Below are positions 8,854 to 17,467 of a stretch of 64,000 nucleotides of DNA, piece by piece. How positions within the stretch are numbered: the first letter of the stretch is position 1; the number at the start of each line of letters is the position of its first letter. The notes beneath the pieces are model-generated. The model worked only from the letters and a program-made list of their open reading frames with translations, did not search any database and had not been told where the DNA came from. Position numbers and translations under genes: made by a program. Origin of the DNA: Acidobacteriaceae bacterium (lineage in GTDB: Bacteria > Acidobacteriota > Terriglobia > Terriglobales > Acidobacteriaceae); contig JAOAPN010000013.1 of assembly GCA_025462885.1 (NCBI GenBank), positions 186,001 through 250,000 on the forward strand, written 5' to 3'.

Positions 8854-10092
8854 ATGCAGACACGCCGGACGTTCTTGAGAATGAGTGCAGTAATGATGGC
8901 AGGGACGCAGGCAGGCATGTTGTGGGCTGCCGAGGGCGAGGTATTGAGCGGCTGGACGCCGGGGACCCTGGATATCCACCACATTGCGACCGGGCGCGGA
9001 AATTCTACCTTCCTGATTCTGCCGGATGGTACGACGATGCTGGTGGACGCCGGCGCCATCTATGGCCACACGGAGTACCTGATCGATGCCAGGCCGGATG
9101 CGTCGCGACGTCCGGGTGAATGGATCGGCCGATATGTTGGGCGGCAGTTGGGGGCCGCAGGTCTCTCGGGCATCGACCGCTTCATGCTGACGCATTTGCA
9201 CGGAGATCATCTCGGCTATGTATCGGCGGACACACCGCCCGCGGCAAAGGGCGGGTATAAGTTGACTGGGGTTGCTGATGTGGCGGCGCTGGTGCCGATT
9301 CGTCGCTATGTGGATCGTGCGTGGCCGGACTACAGCTATCCCGCGGACGCGAAGGCAGACTTTCAGCAGAACTACCGCAGTTTTCTGGCGACAGAGGCGA
9401 AGAGCGGCAAGGTGATCGAGCGGTTTAAAGTCGGATCGGACCGTCAATTCGCGCTGGAACATGCGGCGGCGAAGTATCCGGGTTTTGAGATTCGCAACCT
9501 GGCAGCAAACGGCGAGGTATGGACGGGCCAGGGGGATGGAACGCGCGCGCTGTTTCCGAAGCTTGCCGGCATGAAGGAGGCGGAGTATCCGTCGGAGAAC
9601 GCCTGCTCGGCTGCGATACGGCTGCGGTATGGCAAGTTCGGGTACTACACGGGCGGTGATCTGGTCTCGGATACGAACTACGGGCGTGATCCGTGGCGCG
9701 ACACGGAGACTCCCGCGGCTGAGGTTTGCGGGCCGGTGAGCGTGGCGGTGACCAACCACCATGGCTACTTCAACGCGAACGGCGCGGGCTATGTGCGGGC
9801 GCTTCGGCCGCGAGTGTTCGTGATTCCGGCGTGGGATTCGGCGCACCCAACGGTCAATACGCTGGCGGCGCTGTACAGCAAGGCGATCTATCCCGGCGAG
9901 AGAGACATCTTTGCAACGGCGATGAAGCCGGAGAATCGCATCACGAACAAGCGCGTGGACGACCTGAAGAGCATGAGCGGCCACGTCGTGGTGCGGGTGC
10001 CCGCCGGAGGCGAGAGCTTCCAGGTGATGACGGTGAGCAACGCAGATGAGTCAGGACGAATCACGGGCCGCTATGGACCGTACGCCTGCTGA
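8854..10092 (+). CDS. Tat-exported metallo-beta-lactamase-fold hydrolase (ComEC catalytic-domain-like)
   Basis: 412 residues from the ATG at 8854, which is preceded by GAGGTCAAA and starts a twin-arginine signal (TRRTFLRM). The longer open frame upstream reads into non-coding sequence. The body has the zinc-binding motif THLHGDH (H114, H116, D118, H119) of the metallo-beta-lactamase superfamily, preceded by [19 protein letters not shown], which resembles the isolated hydrolase domain of ComEC-like proteins. Later HHG and [23 protein letters not shown] segments continue the fold. Export of a folded metalloenzyme by Tat fits. The substrate is unknown; phosphodiester hydrolysis is one possibility. 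Confidence 0.8.
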   Translation: MQTRRTFLRMSAVMMAGTQAGMLWAAEGEVLSGWTPGTLDIHHIATGRGNSTFLILPDGTTMLVDAGAIYGHTEYLIDARPDASRRPGEWIGRYVGRQLGAAGLSGIDRFMLTHLHGDHLGYVSADTPPAAKGGYKLTGVADVAALVPIRRYVDRAWPDYSYPADAKADFQQNYRSFLATEAKSGKVIERFKVGSDRQFALEHAAAKYPGFEIRNLAANGEVWTGQGDGTRALFPKLAGMKEAEYPSENACSAAIRLRYGKFGYYTGGDLVSDTNYGRDPWRDTETPAAEVCGPVSVAVTNHHGYFNANGAGYVRALRPRVFVIPAWDSAHPTVNTLAALYSKAIYPGERDIFATAMKPENRITNKRVDDLKSMSGHVVVRVPAGGESFQVMTVSNADESGRITGRYGPYAC

Positions 10093-10137
10093 CGGATTTC
10101 AAAAGATCGAGTTTCAAAGACGAGGACGGGACCGAGT

Positions 10138-12828
10138 ATGGCTATCAAATGGGAAAAACTGACGGTGAAGTCGCAGGAGGCGATCCAGGCAGCGCAGGGA
10201 CATGCCGCGGAGAATGGCAATCCCGAGGTGCTGCCGCTGCACCTGATGGCGGCGCTGCTGGAGGATCGCGAGGGGGTGGTGTTGCCGGTGCTGGAGAAGG
10301 TGGGGGTTCCGGTCGAACAGTTGCTGAGCGGGGTGAATGCGGCGATTGCGAAGCTGCCCAAGGTGCAGGGATCTGCCGCGCAGCCGGGGCTGTCGCAGTC
10401 GCTGCAGAAGATTCTGGAGCAGGCGTTCAAGGAAGCTGAGAACTTCAAGGACGAGTTCTGCTCGACGGAGCATCTGTTGCTGGCATTGGCTAAGGCCAAG
10501 AATGAGCCGGTGCAGGTCGCCTTGCAGTCGTTTGGTGCGACGCACGATGCGATCCTGAAGGCGCTGACGGCGGTGCGCGGATCGCAGCGCGTGACGGACC
10601 AGAATCCCGAGGGCAAGTTCCAGGCGCTGGAGAAGTATGCGAAGGACCTGACCGAGCTGGCACGGCGGGGCAAGCTGGATCCGGTGATCGGGCGGGATGA
10701 AGAGATACGCCGTGTGATCCAGGTGCTAGCGCGGCGGACGAAGAACAATCCGGTGCTGATCGGCGAACCGGGCGTCGGCAAGACGGCGATTGTGGAAGGG
10801 CTGGCGCGCCGAATCTTTATGGGCGATGTGCCGGAGATTCTGAAGAACAAGCGGGTGTGTGCGCTGGACCTGGCTTCGATGGTCGCCGGGGCGAAGTTCC
10901 GCGGCGAGTTCGAGGAACGGCTGAAGGCTGTGCTGAAGGAGATCGAAGACTCGAACGGCGAGATCATCCTGTTCATCGACGAGCTGCATACGCTCGTCGG
11001 CGCGGGTGCGGCAGAAGGCGCGATGGATGCCAGCAATATGTTGAAGCCGGCGCTGGCACGCGGTGGTTTGCGGGCGATCGGTGCTACGACGCTGAATGAG
11101 TATCGCAAGTATATCGAGAAGGACACCGCCTTGGAGCGGCGGTTCCAGATCGTCTATGTTGGGGAGCCGAACGTGGAGGACACGGTTGCCATCCTGCGCG
11201 GCTTGAAAGAACGCTACGAGGGGCATCACAAGGTCCGGATCAAGGACTCGGCGATTGTGGCGGCGGCTACGTTGTCGCACCGGTATATCAGCGACCGCTT
11301 CCTGCCGGACAAGGCCATCGACCTGGTCGACGAGGCTGCTGCGGCGCTGGCGATTCAGATCGGGTCGGTGCCGGTGGAGATCGACGACCTCGAGCGGCGG
11401 GCGACCTCGCTGGAGATCGAACGGGCTGCGCTGAAGCGTGAGACCGATCCGGGCTCAAAGGAGCGGATGGAGGTTGTTGAGCGTGAGCTTGCAGAGGTGA
11501 AGGAAAAGGCCTCTGGACTGCGGGCGCGTTGGCAGATGGAGCGCGGTGCGATTGGGCGGATCGCGGAGTTGAAGGAGACGCTGGAAGGCCTTCGCTTTCA
11601 GGCGTTGGAGGAGACCCGCAAGGGAAATCTGCAGCGTGCTGCGGAGCTGCAGTACGGCGAGATTCCGAAGCTGGAAGCGGATCTGAAGGAGTTGACCGCT
11701 TTGCAGGATGCTGCCGTGGCTGCGGATCAATCCGATGTTGAGGCGGATGAAACCCATGTCCCAGGGGCGGGACATGGGGCACCCAAAGCCTTGCGTAGCA
11801 AACGGATGTTGAAGGAAGAGGTGGACGAGGAGGACATTGCGGCCATCGTGTCGAAGTGGACGGGAATTCCTGTGTCCAAGATGCTCGAAGGCGAGATGCA
11901 GAAGCTGGTGCAGATGGAGGATCGTCTGCACCAGCGGGTTGTCGGACAGGATGAGGCTCTGAGCGCCGTGGCGAACGCGATTCGCCGTTCGCGGGCGGGC
12001 TTGTCCGATCCGAAACGGCCTATCGGAAGCTTTATCTTCCTCGGTCCGACGGGCGTGGGCAAGACGGAGACAGCGAGGGCGCTGGCGGAGTTCCTGTTCG
12101 ATGATGAGCAGGCGATGGTGCGGATCGACATGAGCGAGTACATGGAGAAGCACGCGGTGGCGCGGCTGATCGGTGCACCTCCGGGCTATGTCGGGTACGA
12201 CGAAGGGGGCCAGCTCACCGAAGCGGTGCGGCGACGGCCTTATTCCGTGGTGCTGTTCGATGAGATCGAGAAGGCGCATCCGGATGTGTTCAACGTACTG
12301 TTGCAGGTGCTGGACGACGGGCGGTTGACGGACTCGAAGGGTCGCACGGTGGACTTCAAGAACACGGTGCTGATCATGACGTCGAACGTTGGGGCTTCGG
12401 CGCTGACGACGGCCTGGGCTTCGGGAGAAGAGGGCTTCGAGGATGCGAAGGGTCGCGTGATGGATTCGCTGCGGCAGCAGTTTCGACCGGAGTTCCTGAA
12501 CCGCGTGGATGATATTGTCGTGTTCCATCCGTTGGACGAGGCGCAGCTTACGCACATCGTCGATCTGCGGCTGAAGGATCTGCAAAGTCTGCTGGCTGAC
12601 CGGAAGATCACGCTGGAGCTGACGGACGAGGCGCGGCAGGCGATCTTCAAATCCGGCTATGACCGGGCGTATGGAGCGCGGCCCTTGAAGCGCGCGATTC
12701 AGCGCATGGTGCAGGATAAGCTGGCGGTGAAGATTCTGGATGGAAGCGTGCTGCATGGCGACCACGTCATGGTCGAAGCGGGGAAGAACGGACTGGAGTT
12801 CCGAGTCAGCGAGCGAGCTGTTTTGTAA
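10138..12828 (+). CDS. clpB: ATP-dependent disaggregase ClpB
   Basis: 896 residues, somewhat longer than usual ClpB. In order: N-terminal Clp repeat domain, AAA+ module 1 with Walker A GEPGVGKT (209-216), the coiled-coil middle domain (about 410-560), and AAA+ module 2 with Walker A GPTGVGKT (636-643), then the C-terminal domain. It rescues aggregated proteins in the cytosol together with DnaK. An extra stretch of about 20 residues (around 536-556, [20 protein letters not shown]) precedes the conserved [14 protein letters not shown] and coincides with a DNA palindrome at 11753-11778. AGGA precedes the ATG. Only 45 bases separate it from the upstream gene and no heat-shock operator was recognised. 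Confidence 0.96.
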   Translation: MAIKWEKLTVKSQEAIQAAQGHAAENGNPEVLPLHLMAALLEDREGVVLPVLEKVGVPVEQLLSGVNAAIAKLPKVQGSAAQPGLSQSLQKILEQAFKEAENFKDEFCSTEHLLLALAKAKNEPVQVALQSFGATHDAILKALTAVRGSQRVTDQNPEGKFQALEKYAKDLTELARRGKLDPVIGRDEEIRRVIQVLARRTKNNPVLIGEPGVGKTAIVEGLARRIFMGDVPEILKNKRVCALDLASMVAGAKFRGEFEERLKAVLKEIEDSNGEIILFIDELHTLVGAGAAEGAMDASNMLKPALARGGLRAIGATTLNEYRKYIEKDTALERRFQIVYVGEPNVEDTVAILRGLKERYEGHHKVRIKDSAIVAAATLSHRYISDRFLPDKAIDLVDEAAAALAIQIGSVPVEIDDLERRATSLEIERAALKRETDPGSKERMEVVERELAEVKEKASGLRARWQMERGAIGRIAELKETLEGLRFQALEETRKGNLQRAAELQYGEIPKLEADLKELTALQDAAVAADQSDVEADETHVPGAGHGAPKALRSKRMLKEEVDEEDIAAIVSKWTGIPVSKMLEGEMQKLVQMEDRLHQRVVGQDEALSAVANAIRRSRAGLSDPKRPIGSFIFLGPTGVGKTETARALAEFLFDDEQAMVRIDMSEYMEKHAVARLIGAPPGYVGYDEGGQLTEAVRRRPYSVVLFDEIEKAHPDVFNVLLQVLDDGRLTDSKGRTVDFKNTVLIMTSNVGASALTTAWASGEEGFEDAKGRVMDSLRQQFRPEFLNRVDDIVVFHPLDEAQLTHIVDLRLKDLQSLLADRKITLELTDEARQAIFKSGYDRAYGARPLKRAIQRMVQDKLAVKILDGSVLHGDHVMVEAGKNGLEFRVSERAVL
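11753..11778. repeat. palindromic repeat embedded in frame within clpB
   Basis: CCCATGTCCC-N6-GGGACATGGG is a perfect 10-bp inverted repeat within the clpB coding sequence, followed by GGCACCC. It encodes residues 539-547, inside a stretch that looks additional to the usual ClpB sequence. Its palindromic form resembles an intergenic REP element rather than coding sequence. Confidence 0.6.
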
Positions 12829-13026
12829 GGTCCTCTTCGCCTGCGCTGGAAGATATTGGAATGGATGTGTGACGAATCGGCCTCGCCCAGCGTCTCAAAG
12901 ATGCAGGACGAGGCCGTGTCGTTTGTTGCATGCTGCGCATCAGGCGTCGGGGATCGTCCGTATACTTGACGGTGGGTGGGGGTGGAGCGATTCGACAAGG
13001 AACACACGAGGTATGCGTGGGGATGG

Positions 13027-14733
13027 ATGGGTAAGACGGCAATCATTATCGGAGCAGGCCCCGCGGGTTTGACGGCGGCGCTGGAGCTGCTCCGACGAAC
13101 GGATGTGACGCCGATTGTGCTGGAGGCGAGCGACGAGATCGGCGGGATCTCACGGACGATCCGGTACAAGGGCAACCGTATGGATATCGGGGGCCATCGG
13201 TTCTTCTCGAAGAGCGACCGCGTGATGCAGTGGTGGATGGACCTGATGCCGCCAGAAGTCTCTGCGGACGAAATTGCCGGGACGGAGATCACCTATCAGG
13301 GTAAGACGCGAACGGTCGCGGTTCCGGCGCGGTTCCCGGAAGAGCCGGTTCTGCGGGGCGTTGGGCCTATCGTGATTGTGACCGATACGGATGAGACGGA
13401 CGCCGATGGAGAGGTGCATCCGCAGGAGCATGGCCATACGGAGACAGTGGTCGTTGCGGAGCCGGTGGATCCAGACCTGGTGATGCTGATTCGTCCGCGG
13501 AAGAGCCGGATCTATTACCTGCGGAAGTTCTTCGATTATCCGATTACGCTGACGGCGACGACGCTGGGGAACCTGGGCGTGATGCGGACGCTGAAGGTCG
13601 GCACAAGTTATTTGAAGTCGCGTGTGAGCCAGATCGCTCCGGAGAAGAGCCTTGAAGATTTTCTGATCAATCGCTTTGGGCGGCAGTTGTACCTCACGTT
13701 CTTCAAGAGCTACACGGAGAAGGTGTGGGGAACGCCTTGCGAGGAGATCTCAGCCGAGTGGGGCGCGCAGAGAATCAAGGGCCTGAGCCTGACGACGGCG
13801 GTGAAGCATTTTGTGAAGAAGGCTTTCGCGCGAAGACCCAAAAAATCGGCTGGCACGGACGTTTCGCAGAAGGGCACGGACACGAGTCTGATTGAGCGGT
13901 TCATGTATCCCAAGTTCGGGCCAGGGCAGTTGTGGGAGCATGTTGCAGAGCTGGTCTGCCAGGGCGGCGGTGAGATTCGTATGGGCTGGAAGGTGGATGC
14001 GATCCATTGCGATGGCGAGCGCGTGGTTTCGATCGACGCAGTCAACGCTGCTGGAGAGCGAGAGTCTTTCGCGGGCGATTACTTCTTCTCGACGATGCCG
14101 ATGCGAGAGTTGATTACGGCGATGGATGCGCCGGTGCCGCAGAACGTGCGCGAGGTTGCAGCGGGTCTACAGTATCGCGACTTCATTACGGTAGGGCTGC
14201 TGGCGGATCGCCTGAAGGTGCAGGAGGCAGACGGCGGCTTGCTGAAAGATACCTGGATCTACGTGCAGGAGCCAGATGTGCTCCTGGGGCGGTTACAAAT
14301 TTTCAACAACTGGAGTCCGTATCTTGTAGAAGACCCAACCAAGGTGTGGATTGGGCTGGAGTACTTTTGCTATGACACGGACGATCTGTGGAAGATGCCG
14401 GACGAGGAGTTGAAGCGGTTTGCGATTGCGGAGGTAGCGAAGATCGGGATTCTGCGTGCCGAAGATGTTTCGGATGGGCACGTGGTGCGGGTTCCGAAGA
14501 CCTATCCGGCGTACTTCGGGACCTATGAACGGTTCGACGAACTGCGGCAGTTTACGGATGGGTTCGAGAATCTATTCCTGGTGGGGCGCAATGGAATGCA
14601 TAAGTACAACAACCAGGACCACAGTATGTTAACCGCGATGACGGTGGTGGATGGTATCGTGGCTGGGCATGTGGACAAGGCTGTTCTGTGGGGCATCAAC
14701 ACGGAGCAGGAGTACCACGAGGAGAAGAAGTAA
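13027..14733 (+). CDS. NAD(P)/FAD-dependent amine-oxidase-like oxidoreductase
   Basis: 568 residues from the ATG at 13027, which begins [14 protein letters not shown]; the dinucleotide motif GAGPAG is at 9-14. [22 protein letters not shown] is characteristic of the UDP-galactopyranose mutase/protoporphyrinogen-oxidase-like group often annotated COG1232. The C-terminus has [15 protein letters not shown], a second FAD contact. An acidic insertion (about residues 115-150, rich in D, E and H) splits the substrate domain and is not typical. The 132-residue membrane-anchored gene follows after 12 bases, suggesting an operon. A role in polysaccharide or lipid precursor metabolism is possible; the substrate is unknown. 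Confidence 0.78.
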   Translation: MGKTAIIIGAGPAGLTAALELLRRTDVTPIVLEASDEIGGISRTIRYKGNRMDIGGHRFFSKSDRVMQWWMDLMPPEVSADEIAGTEITYQGKTRTVAVPARFPEEPVLRGVGPIVIVTDTDETDADGEVHPQEHGHTETVVVAEPVDPDLVMLIRPRKSRIYYLRKFFDYPITLTATTLGNLGVMRTLKVGTSYLKSRVSQIAPEKSLEDFLINRFGRQLYLTFFKSYTEKVWGTPCEEISAEWGAQRIKGLSLTTAVKHFVKKAFARRPKKSAGTDVSQKGTDTSLIERFMYPKFGPGQLWEHVAELVCQGGGEIRMGWKVDAIHCDGERVVSIDAVNAAGERESFAGDYFFSTMPMRELITAMDAPVPQNVREVAAGLQYRDFITVGLLADRLKVQEADGGLLKDTWIYVQEPDVLLGRLQIFNNWSPYLVEDPTKVWIGLEYFCYDTDDLWKMPDEELKRFAIAEVAKIGILRAEDVSDGHVVRVPKTYPAYFGTYERFDELRQFTDGFENLFLVGRNGMHKYNNQDHSMLTAMTVVDGIVAGHVDKAVLWGINTEQEYHEEKK

Positions 14734-14745
14734 GCCCGGAACCTT

Positions 14746-15144
14746 ATGAGAAAGTTACTGGTTGTGGCGTTGGTGTTGGCAGTGGTTGTGCTGGTGGTCT
14801 TTCGTCAGCGGTTGTTTCTGCGGGATCCGATCGCGAAGGTCGAACGAAACGGGCAGGAACAGAAGGAGTTCCGCGTCTATATCAATTACTTCAACGACGT
14901 CCTGGTGGAGGACCTTGAAGGAAATCGCCGCTTCCTGGTGCAGGCCAAGGATGCGGAGACAGTTGTGCCGGGTTCACCGCTGCATCTGCAATGCGTTCGC
15001 GGGATGGCTTGCCTGACCGAGAGCGATTACGCGCCGACGGTTCCGCTGAGTGGCAAGGGATACGCTCCGCAGACTGAGATGACGAGCGCATTTGTATCCT
15101 TCCTCGATGCGGATGGGTCTTCGCTGCGGGTGTCGTTGCGGTAG
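14746..15144 (+). CDS. small membrane-anchored hypothetical protein
   Basis: 132 residues. One N-terminal transmembrane segment (about 4-20) is followed by a soluble, presumably periplasmic domain of about 105 residues with beta-strand-like alternation and two cysteines (VRGMACL region). No family is recognised. The gene starts 12 bases after the flavoprotein gene, so the two are probably co-transcribed and may cooperate. Alternatively it is a simple lipid-side accessory protein. Confidence 0.65.
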   Translation: MRKLLVVALVLAVVVLVVFRQRLFLRDPIAKVERNGQEQKEFRVYINYFNDVLVEDLEGNRRFLVQAKDAETVVPGSPLHLQCVRGMACLTESDYAPTVPLSGKGYAPQTEMTSAFVSFLDADGSSLRVSLR

Positions 15145-15293
15145 TGTTTCTTTCTTTCGTGTAACTTTTTTTACTAGCCATGCTCTGATACAGGTCTCGA
15201 CGAGAATCTCTCTCGCGGGCAGAGTTCCCTTGCGGGTATCGACTTGCCGGAGTCGATCGAACACGCGCAGGATGACAGTATCGAGAGTGTGCG

Positions 15294-16187
15294 ATGGCAG
15301 AGGAAGAACCTAAATCTCGCAGTGTTGAGCATCCCGCCGATCCCGTCGTCGAAGAGGTCGTGCCGGACGCTCCTGCAATCTCTTCCGGCATTGATTCTGT
15401 TGCCGATCCGGAGTCCATTGCGATAGAAGAGGCTGTTGAGAGACCAGAGCCGATGGCGACAATTCGACTGGAGAAGAAGCATCCGTTGGCGATTCGGTGG
15501 ATGCATTGGGTGAACTTTCCGGTGCTGTTCACGATGATCTGGAGTGGCTTGCTGATCTACTGGAACGACTCGGACAATGCCTACCAGCATCCCCATGCGG
15601 TGTACCGCGTTGGCGTGGGTTCCGTAACACTGGTGCGGTTTTTCCCGCCGTGGTTCTGGAAGGCGATCAACGCGCCCTATCGCGTGACCGAGGGTCTGGG
15701 CTATCACTTCTTCTTCATGTGGCTGTTTGCGATCAATGGCTTGCTGTATGTGAGCTATCTCCTATGGTCGGGAGAGTGGCGGCTGATGGTGCCGGACCGG
15801 AAGAGCATCACCGAGGCGATCCAGGTGACGCTGGTGGATCTGCATCTCCGCAAGGGCCTGCCCGCGCAGAAGAAATACAATGGCGCGCAGAAGATCGCTT
15901 ACACGCTGGTCGTCCTGATGGGTGCGGGTAGCCTGGCGACGGGACTGGCCATCTACAAGCCGACCCAGGTGCATTGGGTGACGACGCTGCTGGGCGGATA
16001 CGAGATGGCGCGCTGGGAGCACTTCTTGTTGACGATGGGATTCTGCGGCTTCTTCGTGGTGCATGTCGGGCAAGTGGTGCTGGCAGGGTGGAACAACTTT
16101 CGTGCGATGGTGAGTGGGTACGAGATCAAACGTGTGGACGCGGCCTTGATCGAGCCTTCGATCGAGGCGGAGAGGAGAACGTTGTGA
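15294..16187 (+). CDS. cytochrome b/b6-type membrane subunit
   Basis: 297 residues. A charged cytosolic N-terminus of about 60 residues is followed by four hydrophobic segments. Candidate haem-ligating histidines lie in the helices: H63/H71 (HPLAIRWMHW), H138 (GLGYHFFFMWLF), H243 (WEHFLLTMGF) and H257 (FFVVHVGQ). This resembles the thiosulfate-reductase/formate-dehydrogenase gamma-type cytochrome b family. Its stop overlaps the start of a 48-residue ORF by GTGA and the molybdopterin oxidoreductase follows, so it probably passes quinol electrons to or from that enzyme. Confidence 0.82.
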   Translation: MAEEEPKSRSVEHPADPVVEEVVPDAPAISSGIDSVADPESIAIEEAVERPEPMATIRLEKKHPLAIRWMHWVNFPVLFTMIWSGLLIYWNDSDNAYQHPHAVYRVGVGSVTLVRFFPPWFWKAINAPYRVTEGLGYHFFFMWLFAINGLLYVSYLLWSGEWRLMVPDRKSITEAIQVTLVDLHLRKGLPAQKKYNGAQKIAYTLVVLMGAGSLATGLAIYKPTQVHWVTTLLGGYEMARWEHFLLTMGFCGFFVVHVGQVVLAGWNNFRAMVSGYEIKRVDAALIEPSIEAERRTL

Positions 16188-16330
16188 GCGATGGCAGGGA
16201 AGAGCGGGCGGAGCAGGAGGCTCGGCGCGAGTGGGAGCGGGAGGAGCAGGCTCGGCGTGATCGAGCGCGTGACTACGTTCCAGGCGGAGACAGCGAGAAG
16301 GATTGGGAGCCGGAGCGACGGGATTCCTGA
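16184..16330 (+). CDS. 48-residue highly charged micro-ORF between cytochrome b and molybdopterin enzyme
   Basis: A GTG start overlaps the cytochrome b stop (GTGA), the classical arrangement for translational coupling. The upstream AGGAGAAC is a good ribosome-binding site. The product is almost entirely charged: alternating E/R blocks (REERAEQEAR, REWEREEQAR) predicted to form one amphipathic or single-alpha helix, ending YVPGGDSEKDWEPERRDS. No known family. Because it is nested in the operon with proper coupling, it is probably translated; a role in assembly or coupling of the two enzymes is a guess. Confidence 0.5.
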   Translation: MSDGREERAEQEARREWEREEQARRDRARDYVPGGDSEKDWEPERRDS

Positions 16331-16372
16331 GGCCTATAGGACCCCATCGTTTGAGCAGGAGTGAGGTTTCAG

Positions 16373-17398
16373 ATGACAGATGAAGAGACGGTTGCGGCTC
16401 TCGATGAACAGGTAAAGCGTGCGAGCGGCAAGCGGACGCGGCGTAGTTTTCTGGCTGCGGTGGTCGCGGCTGCGGGAGGGTACGGCTTCTATCGCTGGAT
16501 CGACCGCAGCCCCGGCGACCAGATGATTCCGCGCCCTCTCCGCAAGGGCTTGAATGTCGATGAGGCGATGACGCGCGGAGTGTTTGGGGAGCGAGGCATG
16601 ACTCCGACCTATCCGGTGGCGCGTGCGGAAGAGCTGCGGGTGAACGGTGTCTATGGCTTGAAACAGGAGCTGATTCCGGAGAGCTGGCGTCTGCAGTTGG
16701 TGGGGGTGGCGGGGGCGAAACAGCTTCCCCAGTATGTGGACGACGTCACGGCGTGGGAGTACAGGTACGCGGCGAAAAAAGACGAGAAGGATTCGGGAAA
16801 TCACGATACTAAGGTTGCGCCGCAGGGCGAGGCTTCCGATACCGGGGTGAAGATGTCTCCCGCCTTTGAGGCGGCGTTCGCGGAGTTGAAGAAGACGCAG
16901 GGGAAGAAGCGTCCCCGCGGACAGGAGGAGGCGGGCGAGAGCAACGACACGCTGGACGCTGGTACTCCGGGGCTCTTGTTGAAGATGGAAGATGTGACGC
17001 GCTTCCCGCGGCAGGAGTTGGTCACACAGTTCAAGTGCATCGAGGGCTGGAGCCAGATCGTCCATTGGGGTGGCGTGCGGCTTGCGGATCTGCTGGCTGC
17101 GTATCCGCCGGAGAAGAGGGCGGACGGCTCTCTGCCGAAGTATGTCTACATGGAGACGCCGGACGGCGATTATTATTGCGGCTACGATCTGAAGGCGTGC
17201 ATGCATGCGCAGAGCCTGCTGGTAACGGAGATGATGGGCCGGCCGCTGGGCCAATGGCATGGCGCTCCGTTGCGCCTGCATATGCCGATCAAGTACGGTT
17301 ACAAACAGATCAAGCGCATCGGCCTGATCGCCTATACGGATATGCGGCCGGATGACTACTGGACGAAGCTTGGGTACGACTGGTACGCGGGGCTGTAG
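16373..17398 (+). CDS. Tat-exported molybdopterin-dependent oxidoreductase (sulfite oxidase/MsrP fold)
   Basis: 341 residues from the ATG at 16373; AGGAG lies 11 bases upstream, and the in-frame GTG at 16361 is an alternative. A twin-arginine signal (R23-R24-S-F-L) precedes a hydrophobic segment. The oxidoreductase molybdopterin domain carries the conserved molybdenum-ligating cysteine in FKCIEGWSQ (C222) and the downstream KYGYKQIKRI segment. Residues about 131-195 form a Lys/Glu/Gly-rich insertion absent from typical MsrP/YedY proteins. The partner cytochrome b gene upstream suggests a quinone-linked periplasmic reductase or oxidase; the substrate (methionine sulfoxide, sulfite or other) is not determined. 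Confidence 0.85.
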   Translation: MTDEETVAALDEQVKRASGKRTRRSFLAAVVAAAGGYGFYRWIDRSPGDQMIPRPLRKGLNVDEAMTRGVFGERGMTPTYPVARAEELRVNGVYGLKQELIPESWRLQLVGVAGAKQLPQYVDDVTAWEYRYAAKKDEKDSGNHDTKVAPQGEASDTGVKMSPAFEAAFAELKKTQGKKRPRGQEEAGESNDTLDAGTPGLLLKMEDVTRFPRQELVTQFKCIEGWSQIVHWGGVRLADLLAAYPPEKRADGSLPKYVYMETPDGDYYCGYDLKACMHAQSLLVTEMMGRPLGQWHGAPLRLHMPIKYGYKQIKRIGLIAYTDMRPDDYWTKLGYDWYAGL

Positions 17399-17420
17399 AT
17401 TTAGTGACGAGCAAAGAGAA

Positions 17421-17442
17421 AGGCGGCCATCGCTGGCCGCCT
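17421..17442. terminator. bidirectional terminator between convergent genes
   Basis: AGGCGGCCA-TCGC-TGGCCGCCT is a perfect 9-bp hairpin. On the minus strand it is followed by TTTCTCTTT, serving the receptor gene; on the plus strand the tail is less T-rich. It sits between the convergent molybdopterin enzyme and receptor genes. Confidence 0.8.
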
Positions 17443-17467
17443 CTTCGTACCTTCGGTTGCGTGGTGG

